DNA of 52,262 nucleotides, taken from NCBI GenBank assembly GCA_015680685.1, contig MNCI01025299.1:5560-57821 (forward strand), read 5' to 3'. Both the position numbers and the translations under genes were made by a program. This DNA is from Gnetum montanum (Eukaryota; Streptophyta; Gnetopsida; Gnetales; Gnetaceae). This document shows positions 42,600 to 52,262 of this stretch, one piece after another; position 1 is the first letter of the stretch, and each line of letters begins with the position of its first letter. Under the pieces are notes generated by a model, which saw only the letters and a list, made by a program, of their open reading frames with translations, was not told the origin of the DNA and ran no database searches.

Positions 42600-43603
42600 G
42601 GATAAGACAAATACATATGAACTTGTGGGGAAGATCTAATATAATCCAAGTATGAGAAATAACATAAATAAACTTTTTAGAGGCTATCTAGTTTGCCAAA
42701 AATTCAAGGTAAAGGTATTTTTGGGCATTACTTGCCTTTAACCATTCCTAATGCTCCATGGGAAAGTGTCTCTATGAACTTTATATGTGGGATTCCCAAG
42801 ACACAAGCTAATCATGATTCCATTTTTGACATTGTTGATAGATTCAATAAAATGATTTATTTTATTCCTTATAAAAGAAGCAATGATGCATTTCATTTTT
42901 CTCATGTATATTTTCAAAATGTTATAAGATTACATGATCTTCCATTAAACATTGTAACAAATAGCAATGTTAAATTTACAAGTCATTTTTAAAGTTCATT
43001 GTGGAAATTTTTGGATACCAAATTATCTTTTTCTAGTGGCTATCATTCACAACCTTATGGCCAAATTAAAGTTGTAAATAAATTGTTGCTCAAAATTTTG
43101 AGGTGTCTTTGTGAGAACCAACCCAATAGATGGGAAAATCTTTTGTCACATGATATTTTTAGTTATAATAATTCTTGTTACTCTAGCATTGGAAAAAGTC
43201 TATTTGAGGAAAAATATGATTATGCTTCGAGGATGGCATATGATTTGAAAATATTTTATTATTATGTCCATGTTACCTCTGATTATGTGAAAAGTGTGCA
43301 AGACTTGCATAATCAAGTGAAGATAGAACTTGAAGGTAAAGCCAAAGAAGTTGCTACTACAAAGAACTTGGAAAAGAGGAAGGTAGTCTTCAATGTTGAA
43401 GATTATGTGTGACTTCATTTGGATAAGGAGAGGCTAAGATTGAGCAATTGCCATGGCAAGGTATTTACCTCTAACTTGGAGGATAGTCTAGATATCCTCA
43501 AAGATGCACTTGATGATCCAAGACCATCTATAATACCAAGAAAACCTATTATGATAGAAGGGAAGCTAGAAGCACAAGGAACTAAGAAATACATGAATAA
43601 CTA
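42600..43603 (+). pseudogene. Integrase of gypsy-3, catalytically dead
   Basis: The core reads NAPWESVSMNFICGIPKTQA, VDRFNKMIYFIPYKR (first catalytic Asp kept, about 42838), IVTNSNVKFTSHF (Asn where the second Asp is expected) and YHSQPYGQIKVVNKLL (Lys where Glu is expected), then the ENQPNRWENLL and YNNSCYSSIGKSLFE segments and a C-terminal domain to 43603. Two of the three DDE residues are replaced. Long open stretches (42693-42992, 42999-43412) suggest moderate age. Confidence 0.87.
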
Positions 43604-43735
43604 ATGCATTGGAATGATGAGGAACATAAAAAAGCAATTTCTATTCATGAGTAGGATTCAGCTTTCTAGGAGCTTAATGGTATCCCAAGTGTATAGCCAA
43701 CTTGAAATAAGTTTCAATTTTAAGGATGGGAGAGA

Positions 43736-44614
43736 TGATGAGGACATCACTCAACCCATGTAACATCCTCAAACTATGTTTTTATATGTGTCCTTTGTAT
43801 CTTAGATGTGTTAGTATTTTTATATTATTCTACCCAAAAGACAAGAGAAGGAAATTGGAAGTGCATCCTACTTGTGGAACATTTGAAAAGAGGTTCAATC
43901 ATTGATAGTTATCTCTATCAAAATGTCTTCTAGTTATCCAAGACCTCTCTAGGTAGGCCAAGATTCCTCATGCAAAAGTCAGACATCTCTTGAGATAATT
44001 GACAACTCAAGTGAGACATCTCTAGTTGATGCAAGATATCTTATGCAAGACGTCTTACTATGCCCCAAGACATATCCTTCAAGATGTCTCCTTCAAGACA
44101 TCTCCTCCAAGACATCTCCTCCAAGACATCTCCCCTGACTTCAATGCATCTTCATTGAGATATGGCTATTTTAGGAAAAATTTCTTTTTCTTCCTTAAGA
44201 CATCTCATACGAATTCCATTGGACATCAATTTGAATTTTAATTTGGAGGAAATATGAAGGGTCACTTAGAAAAGTCTATAAAAAGGAATTTGAGCCTTTC
44301 ATTTGAGGAGGGATAAATTATGGAAGTGAATTATAAATGAGAATTAAGAGAGTATTGGGAGAGAGTTAAGAAGAGAGGGTTTCATTGACTTTCCATGCTA
44401 TAAGACTTTCATCCATTATGAGTTTTTTATTATATGAGGAGTTATGAGTGTGATCCCCTTGAGCCCTTATCTATCCTTGGGCTATTTACTTTCAGCCTTG
44501 TAATTTTATCATGTTTTTTGCAAGAATAAAGAACTATTTTCCTTTCTTGTCTTAATTCTTGCAAGTTTAAGGATTGGGATTGCACTTTTCATAGTGAAGC
44601 ATTGGTTCTTACCA
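43736..44614 (+). repeat. 3' LTR of gypsy-3 with expanded AGACATCT array
   Basis: 879 bp, TGATGAGGACATCACTC to GGTTCTTACCA. From 43978 to 44205 it has about eleven agacatct/agatgtct words, including three near-identical 15-bp tandem units (caagacatctcctcc, 44093-44138). TATA-type ctataaaaagg near 44277. Longer than the partner LTR mainly here. Confidence 0.85.
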
Positions 44615-44619
44615 TGGGT

Positions 44620-45383
44620 GACCATCATAATCAAGGGAAAAATGCCCAAAAGAAGAGGATGAGATGTAGAACAAACTCATCTTATCGAGGCAAAAGCTAA
44701 TGCACCACTAGCTTTAAAACAAGGACAACATCTTAGACTCTCCAATGTGTATATAGATCATTCAAGAAAAATTTATCATGTCCATCATGATAGTGAAGCT
44801 TAATTTTAGGTCATTCATGAAGTTTACACCTATGAAAATTCATGAAAAACTTCAAGTCTTACCACTTTGATCAACCATTTCAAGCAATGATGAATGTTAT
44901 TTGGAAGACGTTCATCAATTTTGGTAGAAAAAATAACATGATGCAGTAGTGAAGATCAAGGGAGTGGTATTTTCATATTTAGTTGAAGCAATCATAAGGG
45001 TACTAAACATACTAAATGTTAGATGTAACCTTAAGCAAATCTTCATATAGTCCAACACAGATGCAATAAATTTATGATTTCAAAGGACATATGAAACAAT
45101 AAACAAAGAGTATAATGGATTATCCACTACAAAAAATATTTACTTTAAGATTGGAACATACCATATTTTTACAACCAAGAAACTTAATTGAATTTCCACC
45201 TATGTTGCCAAAGGAAGTGCTATCTTAATGGAAAATTTCTAAGCTAACATAGTCCATTTTTTATTTCTAGAAATACAAGGAAGGCCTAAAAAGCAGAATA
45301 TAGGGAAACCCAATCTTTTAGTTTAAGAAGCTAGATGAAAAAGGGAAAGCCCAATGGAGGAGCCACCACCACTAGGAATGTGA
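44620..45383 (+). pseudogene. aORF of element Y, main part
   Basis: Continues the aORF after the gypsy-3 insertion: ALKQGQHLRLSNVYIDHS (compare PEQGQHLMLPQDCVQAIH in A1), CYLEDVHQFW (compare WYLGETYQFW), GVVFSYLVEAIIRVLNILN (compare GVTIDFFVQAISKVLNLPN) and the tail EKPMEEPPPLGM before TGA at 45381-45383. Here the QFW and VLN blocks are in one frame, unlike in A1 and A2. Confidence 0.65.
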
Positions 45384-45606
45384 AGCAACTACATCAAATT
45401 TTTGTATTATTTTATTTTGTTTTATTTTTGTCATGTGTCAATCATGCATTGCATGATAATTTTCTACCACCACTTGAACAAAGATGTGACATTCATAGTA
45501 GGGTTAGTTATGTGTATATATGTCATGATGTTGAGTCCATGTAACCCCATAAGTTTATAATAAAATCTATCCTTATTTTGTTTGAACTCAAGGAAAAGGT
45601 TTTAGT

Positions 45607-45620
45607 TATCCATGGGGGTA
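45607..45620 (+). other. Polypurine tract of element Y
   Basis: ttatccatgggggta-type tract just before the LTR start TGATGAAATA. Confidence 0.7.
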
Positions 45621-46449
45621 TGATGAAATATTTTTATTATGGACTATTATATCGTATCTATGATATTGTAGTCTAATATACGATGTCATAGATACAATGT
45701 TGGACATGGTCATTCCTATAAATATGAGCCCGCTATTGCATTGAAAATAAGTTTTTTCCATCACTTAGTAAAATTCTTGTAGCTTGTTTTCTTGAAGTTA
45801 GAGTTACCTATGAATTATTATAGTGCGGTGAATTATAGTTATACAACATCTTTATTTGAGTGGATTATTCCTAGACATAATTCATGAATGGTAATATAAA
45901 TTAAGATTATTCTTCATCATTGTAACATATCATATAAGATAGATTTATTTCCATGTCATTTAAATTTTCTAAGTCATTTAATAATGTTCATTAGTAAGAC
46001 GGAATGAGTATACCTAGTTTCAAGCATAAATTGTAATTGTTTGATAACCTAGTAGTAACTTTGCTTGATTCACTTAATAGTAAAGTTACTTGGTAATCCC
46101 AGTAATAATTACATTAGCTTAAGACATGTACAAAAAACTAAGAATGGATACTTATCACCACCAGACTAGAATAGTTTTATGGTTTCTTTTCACTTAGCTA
46201 TTGAACTTATAATCATTTTCATTATGTTTACTTTTAGCATACTTAAAGCCAACCAACATCATTCAATCATATATCTCACTAAGAATTAAACCATATGGTT
46301 TGCACTTTCCTAAATTTAAGTGAAAAGATAATGATCACAAACCCATTATTAACTCACCAGTATGCCTACATTCTCAATCCATGGATTATGGTCTAGTCAC
46401 ACATGAACACTTGTACAGTTTAAGTATTAGAATTCTCTATCACTCATCA
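45621..46449 (+). repeat. 3' LTR of element Y
   Basis: 829 bp, TGATGAAATATT to ATCACTCATCA. The GATATC array is worn (gatatt 45662, gatgtc 45682, and atatac/gataca relatives) before TATAAATA at 45717. R/U5 keeps the paired motif (tttgataacctagtag 46039 and ttggtaatcccagtaat 46091). Confidence 0.82.
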
Positions 46450-46695
46450 CATAGCCTCCATGAAAATATATCAAAAATCATCCTTCGAATTAGTACACAT
46501 TAATTAAGAATAAAAACAAATATATATAATTAAAATAATGCATAAAATACAAATACAAATAAACATAAACTATAAAAATAGCAAATATAACTAATTAACT
46601 ACATAATCAAAGTATAACATAAAATCCAAGCATCACAACACAAAGTACAAGGAAATACATACTAATTAAGACATTTGAGAACACAAGTTGTTACA
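46450..46695 (-). repeat. Partial 3' LTR of element Z
   Basis: Minus strand begins TGTAACAACTTGTG after a clear polypurine tract. Strongly AT-rich. Only the first 246 bp remain before the element Y LTR. Confidence 0.6.
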
Positions 46696-46719
46696 TCCTC
46701 TTCCTCTTAAGAATCCTTT

Positions 46720-48040
46720 TTTAAAGATTTTAGGATGAGATGAATGCATATTAGACTCAAGATACCAAGTTGACTCTTAAAAACCATGATGGGTCCATAA
46801 TATCTTCAACATGGAAAGTATATTACTATGTTATTGCTGCTTCATCTGGTCCATGATCCTAAAGGGATGCTCCACATGTGGAGCATTAGCCTGAAGTTGT
46901 AGTTTGGTCTAATCAACAACATTACTATCATTGAGAACATAATTTTGAAGCATAGATATAAGAAAAACATCATGCATAGTCAAAAGTTCTGAAAATAAAC
47001 TTATGTTATGCATCATCACTTGAATTCATTTAATGATATTGGACGATCCAATGTAATGATATGAAAACTTATCTTTTCAACAAAAATACATCAAGCCTTT
47101 TAATAAAGAGACATAAATGAACATATTATCACTAATTGTGAATTGGAGAAATCTCTTCCTATGATTTACTTAGCTATGCTAATAGTTTTGTGCTACTCAC
47201 AAATATTTTTGATCTATTCTGTTATGCAAAAAACTATATCTAAAATAATCCATTATCTATCCTTAAGAACATCCCAACACAAAGTATTCTTGCAAGGTCT
47301 ATCATAAAAGACCTTGTATGATGCTATCTTTAGTCTTTCTTGATAATGTTTATTATAGAAAAACTCTAATAAATATAAGATACTATTCTAGTTGTCCACA
47401 AATAGCAAAGTACAATATCAAAGAATGTACTCCAAAACTTGGTAGACTTTCTCAACTTGCTCAACTCAAATTCAACCTAGTATCTGAGTTGTCCATAAAT
47501 ACTTACAAACATTGATAAGAGAATTTGACATCATAATTAGATACAATTTATGTAGGAATACCATTAGTTAAATAATGTATGAGATGAGTAACTATACAAC
47601 ATCCTCTACATAGGCTATAGTCATCATAGCAAAAAAATGAGTGCACTTAGTTAGCAAGTTGATAATAATAAGGATGACAATCTTTTCATCCCTAGTACAA
47701 GATAGACTAATAATCAATTTCATAATGATCACATTCCACCTTTGCTCTTGAATAGTTTAAGGGTGCAATCAATCATATATTTGCTATTGCTCAAGCTTAA
47801 CTTGCTAGTAGGTTAAGCATCTTGCCATGAATTATTCAATCTTGTTCTTCATGCTTGGCCACCAATTGAACTTCTTTAGTGTTTTATACATCTTATCACT
47901 ACCAAGATGCATCCAAAGTCTACTAAGGTGAGCTACCTCTAATAGATGCTGCTACAAAGAATTTAGCATACATACTTGATCCTTATGATGAAGAAACCCA
48001 AGGGCATCTACTACAAGTAATGAATCACCAGACTATCTAA
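46720..48040 (-). pseudogene. Integrase and C-terminal domain of element Z
   Basis: Minus strand: HLGSDKMYKTLKKFNWWPSM and MARCLTCQQVK-type zinc-binding region (47920-47790), a worn core with few readable blocks, then the ERLK..YKVFYDRPCKNTLCW segment (about 47300), and the tail MHDVFLISMLQNYVLND and VLWRNHG-like ILWTHHGF.ESTWYLE (46960-46740), which resembles the end of chromovirus integrases. Many stops; the DDE residues cannot be placed with confidence. Confidence 0.7.
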
Positions 48041-48059
48041 GCTACTCACAACAAGAGTT

Positions 48060-48480
48060 ATTCTATTATTCTTCTTATATTTTATCTAATAAATTTAAAT
48101 AAATCATCAAATTTTGAATTTTACTAGTCATATGGCTTAATGCATTTGCAATAATGTTGCTTTTTCCTATATGATACTAGACAATAAAGTAAAAATTAGT
48201 AAACAACTCAACTCATCTTCTTTGTAGTAGAGTCAGTTATGGTTAATTCATAATGTACTACATTCCTTTTTGATTTGTACAAATTGTTAACCTCTCATCA
48301 AATAAATAGTTCCACCAAATGTTCAAGGTAAATACCACTAATTCTAACTCCAGATCATAATTTGGGTAGCATGTCTCATGAGGTTTTAGATGTCTCAAGG
48401 CATATGCTACTACTTTATACCCTCTTCCGTAAGGACACATCCATAACCTTCATCTGATACATCAATGAAAACATCAAATG
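48060..48480 (-). pseudogene. RNase H of element Z
   Basis: Minus strand: FDVFIDVSDEGYGCVL (about 48478) then the ORF 48440-48258 with YKVVAYALRHLKPHETCYPN, YDLELELVVFTLNIWWNYLF and LTICTNQKGM, a close match to the plant gypsy RNase H pattern (IAYASRQLK, HDLELAAVVFALK). Confidence 0.85.
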
Positions 48481-48639
48481 GCTTACCTTAAGTAGGTGAA
48501 ATCAAAACATGAGTGAAAATTAGTCTACTCTTTAGTTCACTAAAAGTAACTTGATAATGTGAATTCCACAAGAATCAATTATCCTTTCATAGTAGCTTTG
48601 TGATGGGTAAAGTAATTTAGGTGAAGTTATCTACAAACC

Positions 48640-49480
48640 TTTCCAACATCCTTAGGAATAGACCAATCTTAAATAGCTAATATCTTAGGGAGATCCACTA
48701 CTATGCCTTTCTTTGAAATAACATGCCCCAAAAGCTAAATCTCATGATGCCAAAATGAATACTTGAAATATTAAACAAATAACCAATGTTGTCTAATCAT
48801 GTACAACATGGTCCTTAAATGTTTCTAATTTAGATCATTTAATTATGAGTATTTCAAGATGTCATTGATAAAGTTAATAATAAATTGGAGTAGGTATAGT
48901 CTCTTAACATTGTTCATGAGATGCATTAATACAACAAAAGTATTAATAAGTCAAAAATCTAAAACCATGAATTCATAATACCTATAACAAGTCTATAAGA
49001 CTATATTAAACATATTTTTCTCTTTTATGCAACTTGATAGTATCTTGACCTTAAATCGATCTTTGAGAACACTTGAGCTTCTTTTAACTAATTAAATAGA
49101 TCATGTATGTGATCCAAAGGATACTTGTTCCTCACTATTAGCTAATTTAGATATCAAAAATTAATGCACAACCTCATACTACCATCCTTCTTTTAGATGA
49201 AGAGAATAAGAGCACCCCAAAAAGATATACTTGAATGAATTAGACCCTTATCCAGTAGCTCCTAAAGATGAATCTTCAATTCAACTAACTTGACAAGTGA
49301 CATCTTATATGAAATACTAGAGATAAATTTAGTAACAGGTTTAAGACCAATCTCAAACTTAACATTATATCTTGGAGGTAAACTAAGAAGCATCAAACAA
49401 AAGCTATAAGACTCCTACTCTAGATACTCCTTAACCCTTGGTATGGTTGTGACTTGAATCCTTGATGTCTTTTTGGCTAA
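48640..49480 (-). pseudogene. Reverse transcriptase of element Z
   Basis: Minus strand: LPPRYNVKFEIGLKPVTK, ISYKMSLVKLVELKIHL, ELLDKGLIHSSISFWGALIL, KKDGSMRLCINF, VRNKYPLDHIHDLF, FSKIDLRSRYYQV and, near 48870, FINDILKYS where the active site YVDDILIYS is expected (first Asp replaced by Asn). Confidence 0.85.
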
Positions 49481-49499
49481 TCTATGTATATGCTTATTG

Positions 49500-50868
49500 A
49501 TTCTTCTTCTTATGTTGACTATACTTTTATAATTTAAACTATGTGTCTAATTATACCTTTTTAAGAACCTTTTCTTTTTAATATACTCTAAGATGTTACT
49601 CTTCTTTTTGTTTTTCTTTTATTGTTATCTTATCTTAATGTTTTGCCATATTCTAATATTTATACATTTTTAGTATTTTTATATTTTTAAAATTTTGGAT
49701 TTTTTTTAATTAAGCATGTATGCACTAATATTTTTATTAGAGTTTTAATTTAGTAATTATTAGGCATTTCATGGGTCATTTGCACATGGGGTACTACCTT
49801 GGTTTGGTATGTATGTTTTGGAGAATTTGCATTTTTGGTGAAATTATTTTTATGTTTTTATGTTTAATTTTTAATTTATTTTTACCCTATGTTTTGGGGG
49901 ATCTCATGTTACCCTTTTTATTAGTTATACTTTTGATCTTAGACCTTGTTATTAGTTGGACTTAGACATAGCTATTAGCTTGGGCTTAGACTTAGTTATT
50001 AACTTTTCATAGGACATGCCCATTAGGCTAGTGTTGGATACTAAACCATGTTAGAAAAAGAATTTAAAAATAATTTTAGAATTAGAATTTTTTCTAATTT
50101 AGTTTTTATCAATAAGAACTCCCTTTACTCAAAGCTTCCAAACCATTGAAAGAATATAAGCCTAATAACTATTTCATTAGATATCAACCTTTTTGCCTTG
50201 CCTTACTAACATTTGGAAGATAGAGCTAGAAAGGGAGACTCTACTAGATTAGAGAGGAGCTAGATCTAGATTTATAGTTAACTAGATTCATGCTATCAAC
50301 TATAGTCTATAGTAAGTCTTATTTCGAATTTAGTTTTAGATCTTATTTAGATTTCATTTTTAACTCATGATCTTCCCTAGGATTTGGAGTCTATTTGGAA
50401 GATCAAAGAAACACAAGGATCTTTCTATAGCATTGTTAATTTTAGGTAGGATATTTTTGTTATTGACTCCTATTAATGGATTATTGTGATAACTTTCATT
50501 TAAGTGCATTTTTCTTTTGCTAATTTTCATTTGTTTAGCAAATATTTGTTAAAGTGCTTGGATTCTTAGATTTGAATATGTTATTATTAATTTTGATAAT
50601 TTTATTCATTTATGAGATTTGTTATTATGCATGGGAATTAGTTAATTCTTTGACTACTTTTAATCATGTTTGACAATGTTTTGTCTTTATTTCAAAATTG
50701 TTTAATGTTTTAGCTATAGAACTTGGGTTTTAGGTCATTTTTCATATTTTGACCCTTGAAGTAACTCCAAATGCCAATGGACTAAAAGAAAAAAAAATTT
50801 TGTCTTATGAGCATAGACCATAAGGCATCCTCATTGGTTCATCCCAATCCCATCACAAGGTCACAACA
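49500..50868 (+). other. AT-rich stretch, possible LTR ending at 50868
   Basis: No coding family. Ends in cacaaca, followed two bases later by a tggtatca primer-site-like word, so the right part may be the LTR of a + strand element. Its left end was not found. Between 49500 and 49780 it is T-rich. Confidence 0.3.
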
Positions 50869-50870
50869 AG

Positions 50871-50882
50871 TGGTATCATCAT
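50871..50882 (+). other. Possible tRNA-Met primer-binding site
   Basis: tggtatcatcat against tggtatcagagc, directly after a candidate LTR end cacaacaag. Eight leading bases match exactly. Confidence 0.4.
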
Positions 50883-52189
50883 ATCCTATATCCTAACTAA
50901 GTGTGAAAAACTAAGCAACTTTTGTAAAGTAACCCTAGGTCTTGAAACAATGAAAAATTAAGAAATTAACTTAAAATATAGCTTCTAAGGCTTTCTAGAA
51001 CACGTAAAGACTTGGAAAGGAGATCTTATGACATTATAGCATTTTTAGTAGCTTAGATTAGGTCCTAGAAGCTTATATTTATTTTAGACATTTTTTGGTA
51101 TTTTTAAACATATATCTAAACTTACATTTTAGTCTTAGTCTCATTTGATACATTAAAACTTTTAATCAGTAATTCAAATTCTTGGTCTTTGACCTCTCTT
51201 TGGTTTCATATAAATAATTGGATTTTTCACCTAAACATATAGGGATTTGTTTATTTATTGGATTCCTATTTGATAATTTGACTCAATTATGATTTGACCA
51301 CTATTTGAAATATTTCTAGTAACCATAGCTATGAGCTAAACTCTTACATCATGAAGAATATCAAGGTGGTCATTTGAACTCTTACATTGTGAAGTAATTC
51401 ATGATAAGCATATTCTATCTACAATGACCATAGTGTGAAGCATAACATGATGGTAAGTTGTTCATATATCTACAATAACCATAGTATGAAGCATATCATA
51501 GTGATGAGTTTAGTGCTTGTACAAGAAGCATATCTCTATAAGTGAAAATTTATTTGTTATTTGTTGGTTAGGTTAATGGATGGTGATAGAGTTTTCAATT
51601 TTGCTAGTTATTTGTTAGATTATTATTCTTACTCTTATTTACTTTCTATTTATTCATTTTTTATATTTATTTGAATAACATCTATTTGTAGCTATCCCAT
51701 ATGCATGACTATCTAGCTACTTGATACCTCTAGCTAGTTGTTTACCCTGCTTAGTCTTAGGATTGATTCCTTTAGTTTCTTTGTGATTTTTAGATGATTA
51801 TGTTAGTTTAATTGAGGAGGATTTAAAAGAGGCAATTAATAATTAAATTAATTCTTAACTTTTGACAATCATTTTCATTATGTTTTTAGCTTATGTTGTG
51901 ATATTTAGCTAGGATTTGTGAATTTGGTATTACCTATCTTTGTTGTAGGCTAACTTTTATTTGATCTTTAATTATGTTATATATATTATTATTTGGTTAT
52001 GTGTAATTAGCTAATTTTATCAAAAATTAGAGTTCAATTCTTTTTTATTATTTTTGTAATTTCAACATCATATTATATTATTTATGCATTTAATATTTTT
52101 TTATTATTTCTAGCAACATATTTTTATCTTTGGCTTGGGTAATAGTGATACATCCTATTTTTCTTAGTGTATAGGTTAGGTTTTGTATG
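50883..52189. other. AT-rich, no recognised gene
   Basis: If the primer site is real this would be internal DNA of that element, but no gag is readable. Includes a 51-bp imperfect tandem repeat (ctacaatraccatagtrtgaag at 51419 and 51470) with looser relatives at 51325-51400 (actcttacatyrtgaag). Confidence 0.35.
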
Positions 52190-52262
52190 TGATGAGACGC
52201 GACATGCATAGCGCCGTGATATCGTGGCCGCCGTGATATCGCATCCCATGCGATATCGCGTA
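52190..52262 (+). repeat. Start of a family T-type LTR with intact GATATC array
   Basis: TGATGAGACGCG at 52190 fits the family T LTR start, followed by gatatc at 52218, 52235 and 52252 in perfect or near-perfect palindromic, CpG-rich settings (tgcgatatcgcg at the end). No family polypurine tract precedes it, so it would be a 5' or solo LTR. The window ends within the array. Confidence 0.6.

Larger units (their letters stand above)
32146..44614 (+). mobile_element. Gypsy-3: full-length Ty3/gypsy element inserted in element Y
   Basis: 5' LTR 32146-32960, tRNA-Met-type primer site, gag N-part, a large minus-strand pararetroviral block, gag C-part, protease, reverse transcriptase, RNase H, integrase, polypurine tract (aaggatgggagaga, 43722-43735) and 3' LTR 43736-44614. 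Flanking 5-base groups tgggg (32141-32145) and tgggt (44615-44619) differ by one base, consistent with an aged target-site duplication. The LTR pair and the resumption of the aORF on the right make the nesting clear. Confidence 0.85.
29346..46449 (+). mobile_element. Element Y: family T copy, 5' truncated, split by gypsy-3
   Basis: Order: integrase C-part, T-rich tract, conserved noncoding block, internal GATATC promoter, leader, first codons of aORF, [gypsy-3 insertion 32146-44614], rest of aORF, polypurine tract, 3' LTR. It is the only family T copy here that joins pol to the noncoding block, so it gives the ancestral order of the 3' half. Confidence 0.78.
46450..49500 (-). mobile_element. 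Element Z: Ty3/gypsy pol on the minus strand
   Basis: Reading leftward: reverse transcriptase from about 49450, RNase H, integrase, C-terminal chromodomain-like end, polypurine tract AAGAGGAAGAGGA (complement of 46696-46708) and the first 246 bp of a 3' LTR (TGTAACAACTTG from 46695). The LTR is cut at 46449/46450 by the 3' LTR of element Y. Gag and protease are absent to the right. Confidence 0.8.

Noticed and set aside
49771-49965. + strand hydrophobic ORF of 64 codons
   Set aside because: T-rich DNA gives Phe/Leu-rich frames by chance; no start context or conserved motif.

Overview
This window looks like intergenic DNA from a seed plant with a large, retrotransposon-filled genome. It is AT-rich, and I found no intact gene, tRNA or host exon. 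Almost everything recognisable is a decayed LTR retrotransposon, plus one endogenous plant pararetrovirus (Caulimoviridae-like) fragment. Old insertions, nested several deep, suggest a gymnosperm. That is an inference; a large-genome angiosperm is not excluded.

Layout. 1-8151: head-to-tail pieces of one Ty3/gypsy family (family T: LTR TGATGA...TCATCA, tRNA-Asp-type primer site, Athila/Tat-like gag and pol). The second unit (A, 1391-8151) has gag and a 3' additional ORF (aORF) but no pol. 8152-12351: a second gypsy element (gypsy-2) with gag, protease and reverse transcriptase, cut at 12352 by the LTR of a minus-strand copia element (12352-14590). That copia element is cut at 14596 by another minus-strand LTR (V). 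15149-18530: sparse, with a 5S-rRNA-like fragment and a 45-bp minisatellite. 18530-23276: a minus-strand family T element (W). 23854-25116: a minus-strand LTR (U). 26030-29345: the 3' end of another family T copy (X). 29346-46449: family T copy Y (integrase tail to 3' LTR), into whose aORF a 12.5-kb gypsy element (gypsy-3, 32146-44614) has inserted. Gypsy-3 itself contains the pararetrovirus fragment, on the minus strand (about 33590-39951). 46450-49500: a minus-strand gypsy pol (Z). 49500-52189: AT-rich, with one possible primer site. 52190-52262: start of another, CpG-rich GATATC-array LTR.

How the parts work together. In family T the LTR U3 carries an array of palindromic GATATC motifs just upstream of a TATA box. 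A second, separate GATATC array plus TATA box lies inside the element, after a T-rich tract and a conserved noncoding block and directly before the leader of the aORF. This suggests a two-promoter retrotransposon: the LTR for gag-pol and the internal promoter for the aORF protein. Several other LTRs (gypsy-2, gypsy-3, U) instead carry arrays of the palindrome AGACATCT/AGATGTCT at the same place. All coding regions are broken by stops and frameshifts, many explained by C-to-T change, and several catalytic residues are lost.
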